From contig NZ_CP121648.1 in assembly GCF_029714205.1 (NCBI RefSeq), positions 6,140,501 through 6,204,500 on the forward strand: DNA of 64,000 nt. Reading direction: 5' to 3'. Below are positions 26,338-35,514 of this stretch, piece by piece. Under the pieces are notes generated by a model. It worked only from the letters and a program-made list of their open reading frames with translations, ran no database searches and was not told the DNA's origin. The position numbers and the translations under genes were made by a program. Within the stretch, counting starts at the first letter, position 1; each line of letters begins with the position of its first letter. This DNA comes from Methylobacterium sp. CB376 (lineage in GTDB: Bacteria; Pseudomonadota; Alphaproteobacteria; Rhizobiales; Beijerinckiaceae).

Positions 26338-27207
26338 TCAGACCTCCCCGAAGAAGCGCTTGCCGAACAGACCCTGCGGGCGGACGACCAGGATGACCAG
26401 GAACAGCCCGAAGGCGACGATCTCCTGGTAGTTCACGCCGAGGTAGCTCGCCGCGAAGGACTGGATCAGCGCGTACACGAAGCCGGCCGCGACCGCGCCG
26501 GTGACGGACCCGATGCCGCCGAGCACGGTGATGACGAAGACCGCGCCGATGAAGGAGTTTCCCAATCCGGGCGAGATCGGGAACAGCGTGCTGGCCAGCG
26601 AGCCGGCCGCGCCCGCGAGCGCCGCCCCGATCCCGGCCGTGTAGCCGTAGATCCGCTCCGGGACGATGCCCATCAGGCGCGCCGCCTCCCGGTCGAGGGC
26701 GGTCGCCAGGATCGCCTGGCCGAGACGGGTGCGCGTCAGGACGAGGTACAGCAGGCCCGCCAGGGCGAGGGAGAGGAGGGCGGCCGCCAGCCGGACGTAC
26801 GAGACCAGCACCGGGCCGATCGCGAGCGCCTCGGAGGAGTAGCTCGTGTTGACGGAGCGGATGTCCGAGGTGAACAGCGCGACGAACACGTCCACGAGGA
26901 AGAGGTCGAGCCCGAACGTCATCGCGAGCGTGAGCAGCACGCTCGTGCGCATCACCGGGTTCAGCAGCAGGGACTGCACCGCGAACCCGACGCAGAACAG
27001 CGCCGCCATGACGAGCGGCATCGACAGGAACGGGTCGATGCCGAGCCGCGCGGCCATCAGGTAGGCGAGGTACGCCCCCATCATGATGTAGGCGCCGTGC
27101 GCGAGGTTGATGATGCTCATCACGCCCCAGACCATCGAGAAGCCGATGGTGGCGACGCCGTAGACGCCGCCGAGGAGGAGCCCGTTGACGAAGGTCTGCG
27201 CGAGCAT
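26338..27207 (-). CDS. Branched-chain amino acid-type ABC transporter permease (LivH-like)
   Basis: 289 aa from ATG 27207, giving the usual LivH start MLAQTFVNGLLLGGVYGVAT; the frame is open 105 bases further upstream but those codons do not look coding. Eight or so membrane helices, coupling loop DREAARLMGIVPERIYGYTA near 185-204. Stop and LivM start are one base apart. The gap to the upstream solute-binding gene holds a worn copy of the two-hairpin repeat. Confidence 0.94.
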   Translation of the reverse strand: MLAQTFVNGLLLGGVYGVATIGFSMVWGVMSIINLAHGAYIMMGAYLAYLMAARLGIDPFLSMPLVMAALFCVGFAVQSLLLNPVMRTSVLLTLAMTFGLDLFLVDVFVALFTSDIRSVNTSYSSEALAIGPVLVSYVRLAAALLSLALAGLLYLVLTRTRLGQAILATALDREAARLMGIVPERIYGYTAGIGAALAGAAGSLASTLFPISPGLGNSFIGAVFVITVLGGIGSVTGAVAAGFVYALIQSFAASYLGVNYQEIVAFGLFLVILVVRPQGLFGKRFFGEV

Positions 27208-27239
27208 GCTGGACCGGCTCCTCGGGTGAGGTCGGGTGC

Positions 27240-27341
27240 CGGGGCAGGGCGCGATCGCGCCGCGATCATGCCCCGCCCTCGGCTCTGCTTCGGTCGCGCG
27301 TCCCGCGACCAACCGGCATCGGCTGCGCCGGAGAACGCCCT
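27240..27341. repeat. Two-hairpin dispersed repeat, GC-shifted copy F
   Basis: The pattern GCAGGGCGCGATCGCG ... GCGACCAACCGGCATCGGC ... GGAGAACGCCCT follows the repeat consensus position by position, with many A/T positions changed to G/C. It fills the space between the solute-binding gene and livH and touches the stop of the former. Lower certainty because of divergence. Confidence 0.55.
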
Positions 27342-28542
27342 AGGGAACCGCGCGCGGGTAGACCGGGTCCGCCTGCTTGACCGCGAAGGGGTAGATCACC
27401 TTGGGCTCAGCGCCGACGATCTGCGAGACGTTGAGTCCGGCCCGCGTGTTCACGCCGTTGGCGTCGAACTTGAACGGTCCGTAGAAGGTCTCGCCCTGCA
27501 TCGACAGGAGCGCGTCCCGGACTGCCGTGGGATCGACCGACCCGGCCTTGTCGATCGCGAGCTGCAGCACCACGCCGGCCGCGGCGCCGCTCGCCGCGTG
27601 GAAGGTGGGCGCCTTGGCGTACTTTGCCTCGAACGCCTTCGCGAAGCCGGCGCTGTCCCCGAAGACCGGATCCTTCCAGGTCAGGGTCGGCACCCAGTAG
27701 TCGACGCCCATGATGCCCTCGGCCGCCGGACCCACCGCCGTCCGGAAGTCCTGGACGCCGACCGCGGTCGCGAGCCCGACGAGCTTGGGCGCGACCTGCA
27801 GTTCGCGCAGGGACTTGACCAGGAGGATCGAGTCCTGGACGTAGCCGGTCGCCAGGAGGATGTCGGGGGCGGCCGCCTTGATCTGCGTCGCGACCGCCGA
27901 GAGGTCGTTCGCCCCCTTCGGGTACTTGCCGGTGTAGACGACCTTGAGGCCGAGGGCCTCGGCGCGCTTGCGGGCCCCCTCGCCGGTGATGTTGGGGAAC
28001 AGGTCGTCGGGCCCGACGATCGCCACCGTCCCCGGCGCGGGCTTCAGGTCCTTGGCGAGGTCGAGGATCGGCACCAGCCCCTGATCCGCGAGGGGCGAGG
28101 GCGTGAAGAGGTACTTGTAGCCGCGCGCGTAGAGGCTGTTGGCGGTGGCCATCGGGGCCAGGGTGAGCGCCCGGTAGCGCTCGCTGATCACCGCGGTCGC
28201 GGTGGCGATGCCCGATGAGTACGGCCCGAAGACGAGCGAGACGCCGTCGTCGCTCACGAGCTTCTCGGTCAGCTGGGCGCTCGTCTGCGCCTTCGACTCG
28301 TCGTCGTAGTAGACGACCTGGACCTTGTAGGTCTTGCCCCCGGCCTTCAGGCCGCCGGCGGCGTTCACGCGCTCGCGCCAGAGCTCGTAGCCATCCCGGA
28401 GCAGGCCGCCCTCGCGGGAGAAGGCGCCGCTCAGGCTGACGGCGGCGCCGATCTTGAGCACCTCCTGGGCCCGGAGCGGCGACGAGAGTGACGCCGCCGC
28501 GAGGCAGCCCAGAACGACCCGACGCGTCCACGCTCCAGCCAT
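27340..28542 (-). CDS. Periplasmic solute-binding protein of branched-chain-type ABC importer
   Basis: 400 aa from ATG 28542. A signal peptide with a twin-arginine-like TRRVVLGCLAAASLSSPLRA start (residues about 6-25), then a Peripla_BP_6 two-lobe domain beginning EVLKIGAAVSLSGAFSREGG, with VQVVYYDDESKAQTSAQLTE and LTLAPMATANS in the family pattern. First gene of the importer operon and divergent from the GntR regulator at 28674. The likely substrate is a cyclic amide, based on the amidohydrolase that ends the operon. Confidence 0.93.
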   Translation of the reverse strand: MAGAWTRRVVLGCLAAASLSSPLRAQEVLKIGAAVSLSGAFSREGGLLRDGYELWRERVNAAGGLKAGGKTYKVQVVYYDDESKAQTSAQLTEKLVSDDGVSLVFGPYSSGIATATAVISERYRALTLAPMATANSLYARGYKYLFTPSPLADQGLVPILDLAKDLKPAPGTVAIVGPDDLFPNITGEGARKRAEALGLKVVYTGKYPKGANDLSAVATQIKAAAPDILLATGYVQDSILLVKSLRELQVAPKLVGLATAVGVQDFRTAVGPAAEGIMGVDYWVPTLTWKDPVFGDSAGFAKAFEAKYAKAPTFHAASGAAAGVVLQLAIDKAGSVDPTAVRDALLSMQGETFYGPFKFDANGVNTRAGLNVSQIVGAEPKVIYPFAVKQADPVYPRAVP

Positions 28543-28599
28543 GATCCCGCACCCCGACCGCCCGACGAACCGCATGCATGCTGCATGTCCGGTCTGGTG

Positions 28600-28614
28600 A
28601 ATACAAGCTGTATT
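28600..28614. promoter_or_regulatory. Candidate GntR operator in the divergent promoter region
   Basis: AATACA-AGC-TGTATT, a perfect dyad with 6-base arms, halfway between the solute-binding gene and the GntR gene. FadR-subfamily regulators typically bind short AT-containing dyads of this size. A second palindrome, GCATGCATGC, lies at 28572-28581. Which one is used is inference. Confidence 0.5.
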
Positions 28615-28673
28615 TTCCTCGGGCGCCCGCCTATGATCGGGGCTCCATCCGGTGCGACCGCGGAGGCGGCTCG

Positions 28674-29480
28674 ATGACGTCGACGAAACGGCAGCGCGCG
28701 AGCGCGCCGGCCAAGGGCGGCCCGGCCAAGGGCCGCCCGGGCGAGAGCCACCCGGGCAAGGGCCGCCCGAGCAAGGGCCGCGGCCGCGAATTCGCCTACG
28801 AGACGCTGAAGCGGCAGATCGTGTCGCTGCAGCGCGCGCCGGGCTCCGAGCTCGACGAGCTGCAACTCGTCGGCGAGCTCGGGATCTCGCGCACGCCGCT
28901 GCGCGAGGCCTTCGTCCAGCTCGCGAGCGACGGGCTGGTCGTGCTGATGCCGAACCGCGGCGCGCGCGTCGCCCCCCTCGACCTCGCCTACACGCAGGAG
29001 CACCTGGAGGCCTTCGACCTCCTGCAGCGCGTCGCGACGGCCTGGGCGGCGGCCCGCTGCTCGGCGGAGGATCTCGCGGGCATCCGGCGCCGCGCCGAGG
29101 CCTTCGAGGCGGCGTGGCGGGACCGCGATCCCACCGCCATGATCGACACGAACTTCGCGTTCCACGAGGCGATCGGCCATGCCTGCGGCAATCGCAACGT
29201 GGCCCGGACCTATATCGGGCTGCTCAGCGAGAACCTGCGCATCGCGAGGCTCGCGATGGCGTACGAGTGCTACGGGTCGGCCGACGCGTACGAGGCTCAC
29301 ATCGAGTCGATCATCCGGGAGCACGGCGAGATGCTGGACGCGATCGAGACCCGCGACGCGGAGCGCGCCGAGTCGGTCGCCGGCTCTCACGCGGGCCTCG
29401 CCCGCAAGCGGGTGATCGAGTACCTCTCGTCCAGCCTGGTCGACGGCCCGATCGGTCGCCTCCTGGCGACGGCGGCGTGA
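28674..29480 (+). CDS. GntR family regulator, FadR/FCD subfamily
   Basis: 268 aa from ATG 28674. After a peculiar 38-residue basic tail made of GKGRP-like repeats comes the GntR winged helix (about 40-105: AYETLKRQIVSLQRAPGSEL, ELGISRTPLREAFVQLASDG) and the all-helical FCD ligand domain (about 115-255) with metal-binding histidines in DTNFAFHEAIGHACGNRNV and EAHIESIIREHGEMLDAIE. It faces the importer operon and precedes the CxxC protein and CobW genes on its own strand, so it probably regulates both directions. Confidence 0.92.
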   Translation: MTSTKRQRASAPAKGGPAKGRPGESHPGKGRPSKGRGREFAYETLKRQIVSLQRAPGSELDELQLVGELGISRTPLREAFVQLASDGLVVLMPNRGARVAPLDLAYTQEHLEAFDLLQRVATAWAAARCSAEDLAGIRRRAEAFEAAWRDRDPTAMIDTNFAFHEAIGHACGNRNVARTYIGLLSENLRIARLAMAYECYGSADAYEAHIESIIREHGEMLDAIETRDAERAESVAGSHAGLARKRVIEYLSSSLVDGPIGRLLATAA

Positions 29481-29496
29481 CAGGAGACCCCACGCG

Positions 29497-29820
29497 ATGT
29501 GCGACGTCTGCGCCGTCTTCGGGATCGGCGACCATTGGACCGATGCCGCCAAGCTCTCGCGGAGCCCCTTCCCGGCGCGCGACATCCAGAGGCACCGGCG
29601 CCACCGGCGCGAGAGGATCGCGCTGATGAACCGCCTGGTCGCGCCCGCCGGGCTCGCCTGCGAGGATTGGGACGGGGACGCCTTCCTGCTGACCGACCGG
29701 GCCGGCCGCACGCGGGTCGCCGCCAGCCTCGCGGAGTTCTGGGGCGCGGCGGAGGCGCTCTCCGGCCGGATCCTCGATCCCCTGACCGCGCGCTTCGAGG
29801 GAGGAGCCCCGCGATGGTAG
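29497..29820 (+). CDS. Small conserved protein with N-terminal CxxC, upstream of CobW GTPase
   Basis: 107 aa. Not a family I can name. It begins MCDVCAVFGIGDHWTD, with a CxxC pair and a nearby HW, followed by a basic helix (RDIQRHRRHRRERIALMN) and a short globular part ending EGGAPRW. No signal peptide or membrane segment, so cytoplasmic. AGGAGA lies 9 bases before the start, and the stop overlaps the start of the CobW gene. A metal- or metallochaperone-related role is suggested by the Cys/His N-terminus and by the coupling; this is inference. Confidence 0.75.
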   Translation: MCDVCAVFGIGDHWTDAAKLSRSPFPARDIQRHRRHRRERIALMNRLVAPAGLACEDWDGDAFLLTDRAGRTRVAASLAEFWGAAEALSGRILDPLTARFEGGAPRW

Positions 29821-30827
29821 CCCTGCCCGAGCCCATGCCGCTGTTCGTCCTGACGGGGTTCCTCGGCAGCGGCAAGACGACCCTGCTCGGCCGCATCCTG
29901 CGCGCGGACGCGGAGGCGCGCACCGGCGTGCTCATCAACGAGTACGGCCAGGCCGGCCTCGACCACCGCATCGTGGCGCATGTCGCGGAGGCGAGCGCCG
30001 TCGTGGCGAACGGATGCCTGTGCTGCTCGGTCCGGCCCGAACTGGCGCGCGCGCTGCTCGACCTGCTGCGCCGCTCCCTGGCGGGCGAGGTGCCCCGGTT
30101 CGAGCGCGTCGTGCTCGAGACCTCCGGACTGTCCGATCCCGCCCCGATCATCAACACGGTCCAGACCCATCCGGTGCTGAAGGAGTACTTCCGGGTGGCG
30201 GGCGTGATCGCCACGGTCGACGCCGTCAACGGCCTCGCCTCGGCCGACGACCACGCCGAGTTCGCCAAGCAGGTCGCGGTCGCGGACCTCGTGCTGGTGA
30301 CGAAGTCCGACCTCGCCGCGCCGGCGGCGGCGCGCGGCTTGGCGGAGCGGATCCGGGTCATCAACGCGCTGGCGCCGGTCCGCGACGCCCGCGCGCCGGA
30401 CCTCGATCCCGCCTCGCTCCTGCGCGAGCAGCCTGTGTCGCGCGTCTCGGCCGTGAGCGCGGACGCCGCCCCGTCCCACGCCGTGAGCACGTTCTCGATC
30501 TCCCTCGACGAGCGCCTCGACTGGTCGAGCTTCGTGACGTGGCTGTCCCTCCTCCTCAACCGGCACGGACGCTCGGTCCTGCGCTTCAAGGGGATGCTGA
30601 ACCTCACCGACGAGAGCGCCCCCGTGCTGGTCCACGGGGTCCAGCACATCATGCACCCGCCCGAGCACATGGAGGGCTGGCCGGATGACGACCGGCGCTC
30701 GCACCTGGTCTTCATCGCTCGGGGGCTCGATCCGGCCGAGATCAGGGCGTCCCTCGCCTCCTTCCTCCGGTTCGCGAGGGAGAACATGGCGCCCCGGCCC
30801 GGCCTGCTCGTCGCGGAGGAGGTCTGA
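29814..30827 (+). CDS. CobW/COG0523 family GTPase (metallochaperone)
   Basis: 337 aa from ATG 29814, overlapping the stop of the CxxC gene by 7 bases. Walker A GFLGSGKTTLLGRIL (about 15-29), the metal-binding CxCC motif in NGCLCCSV (about 65-72), Walker B-like RVVLETSGLSDPAPI and guanine-specificity TKSD in LVLVTKSDLA; the C-terminal CobW_C domain spans about 225-330. Family members load Zn, Co or similar metals into client enzymes. In this setting the metal-dependent amidohydrolase of the neighbouring operon is a plausible client. Confidence 0.93.
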   Translation: MVALPEPMPLFVLTGFLGSGKTTLLGRILRADAEARTGVLINEYGQAGLDHRIVAHVAEASAVVANGCLCCSVRPELARALLDLLRRSLAGEVPRFERVVLETSGLSDPAPIINTVQTHPVLKEYFRVAGVIATVDAVNGLASADDHAEFAKQVAVADLVLVTKSDLAAPAAARGLAERIRVINALAPVRDARAPDLDPASLLREQPVSRVSAVSADAAPSHAVSTFSISLDERLDWSSFVTWLSLLLNRHGRSVLRFKGMLNLTDESAPVLVHGVQHIMHPPEHMEGWPDDDRRSHLVFIARGLDPAEIRASLASFLRFARENMAPRPGLLVAEEV

Positions 30828-30971
30828 TCGCCGGGCCGGTCTCCCGCCGCGGGAGCCTGCCCACGGCAGGGACGCCCGGCGGGGAGGGGACTTCCGGGCG
30901 AGGAGGAAACTTCGGCGGTGGAGCGCCGGGACGACCCCGCCCGGGGCCGGGGCCGGCCCGCGGGAGGCCCC

Positions 30972-31673
30972 TCACGGACCGACCTCCGGTCCCTCGTGCG
31001 CGGCCGCCGGGGACAGGTCCGACCGGGCGCCCGTGAGGTAGCTGAGCACCATCTCCACCACGTGCCGCCGACGCACCGCCACCCGCTCGCCGGCCATGAA
31101 GTCGCGGTCGAGCAGCCAGGACAGCGTGTGCTGGTTCGACAGGAAGAAGTAGGCGAGACCCGAGATCGACAGGTAGAGGTCGACGGCATCGACGTTGTGG
31201 CGGAACGTCCCCGCGGCCTGGCCGCGCTTGAGGATCTCATCGATCGTGTCGAGGAGGTTGCGGTAGAGCGGCTTGACCGAGGTCGAGCGCTTCAGGTGCT
31301 GGCCGAAATGGATGTTCTCGATGCTCATCAGGCGGATGAGATCGGGCGTCGACACCAAGTGGTCGAACGTGTTGGCGACGAGGGCCGCCATCGCGGCCGC
31401 GGGCGGCAGGTCCCGCAAGGATTCGTCGCGCTGACGGGTGCGCAGGCCGGCATAGATGCGTTCGAGAATTTCGAGGTAGAGGGACTCCTTGGAACCGAAG
31501 TAGTGGTAGATCAGGTTCTTGTTGACGCCCGCCTGCGCGGCGATGCGGTCGACGCGGGCCCCGTTGAGCCCATGCGTGACGAATTCCCGCCGCGCCGTGT
31601 CCAGGATGCGCGCGCGCGTCTCCTCGGCATTGCGCGCCGGCCTGTGGGCCGGCGGGGCGGACTCAGCGCCCAT
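30972..31673 (-). CDS. TetR/AcrR family regulator
   Basis: 233 aa. TetR helix-turn-helix at about residues 18-65 (RARILDTARREFVTHGLNGA, then AGVNKNLIYHYFGSKESLYL); the C-terminal domain includes the SNQHTLSWLLDRDF region. The gene starts inside the last 11 bases of hyuB on the same strand, so it is co-transcribed with hyuA and hyuB. The palindrome at 35515-35532 just before hyuA is the obvious operator, implying autoregulation of the whole operon. Confidence 0.93.
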   Translation of the reverse strand: MGAESAPPAHRPARNAEETRARILDTARREFVTHGLNGARVDRIAAQAGVNKNLIYHYFGSKESLYLEILERIYAGLRTRQRDESLRDLPPAAAMAALVANTFDHLVSTPDLIRLMSIENIHFGQHLKRSTSVKPLYRNLLDTIDEILKRGQAAGTFRHNVDAVDLYLSISGLAYFFLSNQHTLSWLLDRDFMAGERVAVRRRHVVEMVLSYLTGARSDLSPAAAHEGPEVGP

Positions 31674-33411
31674 CGGGGACGGCCCCCGGCAGCGGCGCGG
31701 CCCGCCGCGACGCGCGCAGGTGGCGCGTCGCGGCCTCGTCGACGGTCCCCCGCGCGATCACCACGCCGAAATGCCGCTCCGCGAAGGCCGCGGAGATCTT
31801 GCCGTCGAGGCAATCCTCCAGGATCGCCGCGGCGTCGCGGTCGAGCGGGTCACCGAATCCGCCGGCCCCGGCCTGCTCGTGGACGATGAGCGTGCCCCTG
31901 CCGACCCGCGTCGTGATCTTGCCGGGGAGAAGGCGGCGCTCGCCGTCGACCTCCATGGCGTTGCGCGACGGACCGCCCGGCTCACCCCCCGCCAGGCCGT
32001 AGGGCCGGTGCTTCACCCGGTCGGTCCGCATCTGCAGGAGCGCCTCGTCCGCGAGGATCCGGTAGCTGCGCCGCACGCCCACGCCGCCGCGGTAGCGGCC
32101 GGCCCCGCAACTGTCCGGGACGAACGCGTACTCCTCGATCCGGACCGGATGCTCGGCCTCCATGATCTCGACCGGCATGTTGGACAGGTTCTGCGACGCG
32201 TTGGTCACCGCCTCCAGTCCGTCCTTGTTCGGTCGTCCGCCCCAGGCTCCGCAGATCATGTCGACGATGATGAAGGGCTGCCGGTTCGGCCTGAGGCCGG
32301 AGATGCAGATCACGCTGTTCCCGCCCTCGCCGGCCGCCGGAACCTTGTCCGGAACGATCTGCGCCAGGGCGCCGAGCATGGTGTCGAAGACGCGGTAGCC
32401 GGTGAGGGCCCGGGCCGCGCAGGGACCAGGCATCACGGGGTTGAGGATCGAGGCCTCCGGCACCCGGACGCTCACGCAGCGGAACATGCCGACGTTGTTC
32501 GGCACCTCCTTGGCGAGGACGCAGCGGACGGAGAGGTAGGTCAGCGAGTGGGTGAAGCTCAGCGTCGCGTTGATCGCGCCCCTCACCTGCGGCGACGAGC
32601 CCGCGTAGTCGACGAGCAGGGAGCCGTCGTCCCTCACCGTGATGGCGACCCGGATCGGGATGGGCGCGTCCGAGAAGCCGTCGTCGTCGATGTGGTCGGT
32701 GAAGTGCCAGGTGCCCCTCGGCCAGGTCCGGATCTCGGCGCGCGTCATGCGCTCGGCGTAGTCGAGCAGCTCCTGCATGTAGGCGTCGACCTCGTCCGCC
32801 CCGTAGCGCTGCATCAGCTTCTCGAGGGCGCGCCTGCCGACCTGCGCGGCCGCGAACTGCGCCGAGAGGTCCCCCCAGACCCGGTCGGGAACGCGGACGT
32901 TGATCCTGATCAGCGCCTCGAGGGTGGTGTTGAGGGTGCCGCGCTCGTAGAGCTTCAGCGGCGGGATGCGCAGGCCCTCCTGGTAGATCTCGGTCGAATC
33001 GGAGGCGTTCGACCCGGGAACGCGGCCCCCGACATCGGTGTGATGGCAGATCACGACCGCGAAGGCCCGGCGCTTGCCGCCGTGGAAGATCGGCACGAAC
33101 ATGAAGATGTCCGGCAGGTGCATGCCCCCGTGATAGGGGTCGTTCATGATGACGACGTCGCCGTCGTGCAGGTCGCCGTCGAACCTGGCCAGCACCGCCT
33201 GCATGGCTTCCGGAATGGCGCCGAGATGCTGCGCGATCGTCTTGGCCTGCGCCACCATCTGGCCGTCGGCGGCGCACAGGGCCGCCGAGAAGTCCATCAC
33301 GTCCTTGACGATCTCGGAGCGGGCGATGCGCACGACCGTGTAGGCCATGTCGTCGGCGATCGCGTCGAGGCCGCTCTTGATGACCGCGAAGGTGATCGGG
33401 TCGACGTTCAT
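31663..33411 (-). CDS. hyuB: Hydantoinase B / oxoprolinase beta-type subunit
   Basis: 582 aa. Typical HyuB start, DPITFAVIKSGLDAIADDMA, and core DGDVVIMNDPYHGGMHLPDI (about 100-120), with the conserved GPCAARALTGYRVFDTM region and the C-terminal GGFGDPLDRDA segment. Works with HyuA in ATP-dependent opening of a cyclic amide or related ring (hydantoin, 5-oxoproline; relatives carboxylate acetone or acetophenone). The ATG overlaps the HyuA stop by 4 bases. Which substrate is used cannot be decided from sequence. Confidence 0.93.
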   Translation of the reverse strand: MNVDPITFAVIKSGLDAIADDMAYTVVRIARSEIVKDVMDFSAALCAADGQMVAQAKTIAQHLGAIPEAMQAVLARFDGDLHDGDVVIMNDPYHGGMHLPDIFMFVPIFHGGKRRAFAVVICHHTDVGGRVPGSNASDSTEIYQEGLRIPPLKLYERGTLNTTLEALIRINVRVPDRVWGDLSAQFAAAQVGRRALEKLMQRYGADEVDAYMQELLDYAERMTRAEIRTWPRGTWHFTDHIDDDGFSDAPIPIRVAITVRDDGSLLVDYAGSSPQVRGAINATLSFTHSLTYLSVRCVLAKEVPNNVGMFRCVSVRVPEASILNPVMPGPCAARALTGYRVFDTMLGALAQIVPDKVPAAGEGGNSVICISGLRPNRQPFIIVDMICGAWGGRPNKDGLEAVTNASQNLSNMPVEIMEAEHPVRIEEYAFVPDSCGAGRYRGGVGVRRSYRILADEALLQMRTDRVKHRPYGLAGGEPGGPSRNAMEVDGERRLLPGKITTRVGRGTLIVHEQAGAGGFGDPLDRDAAAILEDCLDGKISAAFAERHFGVVIARGTVDEAATRHLRASRRAAPLPGAVPDGR

Positions 33412-35501
33412 GCGCTGAACTCCAGGACGATGCAGCCGATCGCGTCCTTGCGGATGCTGGCGTCGGGCGGGACGACGATGGTCGCGTCGAACTCCTCGAC
33501 GACGAGCGGTCCCGGCCGGGCCGTCGCGCCGAGGGCATCGCGGCCGACCACCTCGACGAGCCTGGGCTCCTCGCCGCGCGCGAAGGAGACCGCGCGGGTG
33601 CCCCGGCCGGCGGCGCCCGCGCGCGGGGCGATCGCCATGGCGTCGAAGGCGAGGCGCTTCTCCCGCAGCCCCCGGCCGACGACCCGCAGCTTCATGAACT
33701 CGATCGGCGTCGCGTCCCGGTAGCCGTAGGTCTTCACGTATTCCGCCACGAACCGCTCCTCGAGCGCGGCGAGGTCCTCGCCCTCGAACGGGACGGTCAG
33801 CTCGGTGGCCTGACCCTCGTGCCGGAGGTCGGCTTCCCAGAGCAGGTGCCGCCGCGCCTCCGGGTAGCCGTCCTGGGCAAGACGCTCCGCGACGTCGGCC
33901 TCCAGGGCGGCCTTGGCCGCGGCGAGGTCCCCGGCATCCATCGCGTCGAGGCGGCGCGCGACCACGGCGAGGGCCGTGTGCTCGGTGTCGGAGGCCAGCA
34001 TGCCGACCGCGCAGAACACCCCCGAGAGGGGAGGGACGACCACGCGTCCGATCCCGAGCTGACGCGCGAGGTCGGGCGCGTGCACGCCGCCGTTCCCGCC
34101 GAACGCCATCAGCGTGAAGTCGCGGGGATCGCGGCCGCGCTCGATCGTCACGGCCCGCACGGCGCGGGCCATGGCGGCGTTGGCGACCGCGCGCACCCCG
34201 TGCGCGGCGTCGGCGACCGCGAGGCCGAGCGGATCGCCCACGTGGTCGCGGATCGCCCGCTCGCTCAGTTCCCTGCTGATCGCCAGGCGGCCGCCGGCGA
34301 GCGCACTCGCATTGATGAACCCGAGGACGACGTTGGCGTCGGTGACGGTCGGGCGCGCGTTGCCGAGGCCGTAGCAGGCCGGCCCGGGCACCGCGCCCGC
34401 CGAGTGGGGGCCGACGACGAGCAGGCCGCCCTCGTCGATGGCGGCGATCGAGCCGCCGCCTGCGCCGACCTCCGCGATGTCGATCGCCGGGACCTTGAGC
34501 ATGTAGCCGCCGGCCTTGATGAAGCGGCTCGAGGTCGAGATCCCGTCCCGAAACTCGTACTCGGACGTCATGGTCGGGCGGCCGTCCTCGACGATCACCG
34601 CCTTGGCGGTCGTGCCGCCCATGTCGAACACGATGATGTCGCGGTCGCCGCGCGCGTGGCCGAGGCGCGCCGCGCCCGCGACGCCGCCGGCCGGCCCCGA
34701 CGCCACCACCATCACCGGCCTCTCCAGGGTCGCGCGCGCGGCCAGCATCCCGCCGTTCGAGGTCATGACCAGGATGGGCGCCCCGACGCCGATCCCGCGC
34801 AGCCCGCGCTCCAGGGCGTGCAGGTAGGCGCGCATGGCCGCGAGCAGGTAGGCGTTCACGACCGTCGTGCTGGTCCGCTCGTACTCCTTCATCTCGGGCA
34901 GGACCGTGCAGGAGCTGGTGACCAGCAGGTGGGGGAACTGCTCGCGCAGGATCGCCTCGGCGCGCCGCTCGTGCGCGGCGTTGCGGTAGCTGTTGATGAA
35001 GGCGACGGCGACCGCCTCGATCCCGGCCTCGCTGAGCTGGCGGCCGGCGGCGACGACGTCGGCCTCGCTGAGGGGCCGCACGATGGAGCCGTCGGCGGCG
35101 ACGCGCTCGTCCACCTCCAGCCGGTGGCGACGGGAGACCAGCGGCTTCGGCTTGTCCCAGGTCAGATCGAACATGTCGGGCATGCGGATGCGCCCGATCT
35201 CCAGCACGTCGCGGAACCCTCGCGTCGTGATCAGCCCCGTCCTCGCCCCCGTGCGCTGAAGGATCGTGTTGGAGCCGACCGTGGTGCCGTGAAGGACTTC
35301 GGCGACTTGCGAGGGCGCGATCCCGAGCTCCGCCAGCAGCGCGGCGACACCGGCCACGACGGCCCGGCTGGGATCGTCCAGGGTCGAGGAGAGCTTGCTC
35401 TGATGGACGGTGCCCGCCGCGTCGAGCAGGGCGATGTCCGTGAAGGTGCCGCCGATATCGACGGCCACGCGGACGCTGGCGTCGGAGGAGCGCGAGCCCA
35501 T
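33408..35501 (-). CDS. hyuA: Hydantoinase A / oxoprolinase alpha-type subunit
   Basis: 697 aa. Hydantoinase/oxoprolinase N-terminal domain with the nucleotide-binding VAVDIGGTFTDIALLD (residues 10-25), the ASKHA-type second phosphate loop IIVFDMGGTTAKAVIVEDG (about 285-303) and LMAFGGNGGVHAPDLARQLG (about 470-490). GAGGTTCCC lies ahead of the start. First gene of hyuA-hyuB-tetR; directly downstream of a perfect palindrome that should be the TetR operator. Confidence 0.94.
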   Translation of the reverse strand: MGSRSSDASVRVAVDIGGTFTDIALLDAAGTVHQSKLSSTLDDPSRAVVAGVAALLAELGIAPSQVAEVLHGTTVGSNTILQRTGARTGLITTRGFRDVLEIGRIRMPDMFDLTWDKPKPLVSRRHRLEVDERVAADGSIVRPLSEADVVAAGRQLSEAGIEAVAVAFINSYRNAAHERRAEAILREQFPHLLVTSSCTVLPEMKEYERTSTTVVNAYLLAAMRAYLHALERGLRGIGVGAPILVMTSNGGMLAARATLERPVMVVASGPAGGVAGAARLGHARGDRDIIVFDMGGTTAKAVIVEDGRPTMTSEYEFRDGISTSSRFIKAGGYMLKVPAIDIAEVGAGGGSIAAIDEGGLLVVGPHSAGAVPGPACYGLGNARPTVTDANVVLGFINASALAGGRLAISRELSERAIRDHVGDPLGLAVADAAHGVRAVANAAMARAVRAVTIERGRDPRDFTLMAFGGNGGVHAPDLARQLGIGRVVVPPLSGVFCAVGMLASDTEHTALAVVARRLDAMDAGDLAAAKAALEADVAERLAQDGYPEARRHLLWEADLRHEGQATELTVPFEGEDLAALEERFVAEYVKTYGYRDATPIEFMKLRVVGRGLREKRLAFDAMAIAPRAGAAGRGTRAVSFARGEEPRLVEVVGRDALGATARPGPLVVEEFDATIVVPPDASIRKDAIGCIVLEFSA

Positions 35502-35514
35502 CGGGAACCTCTTC

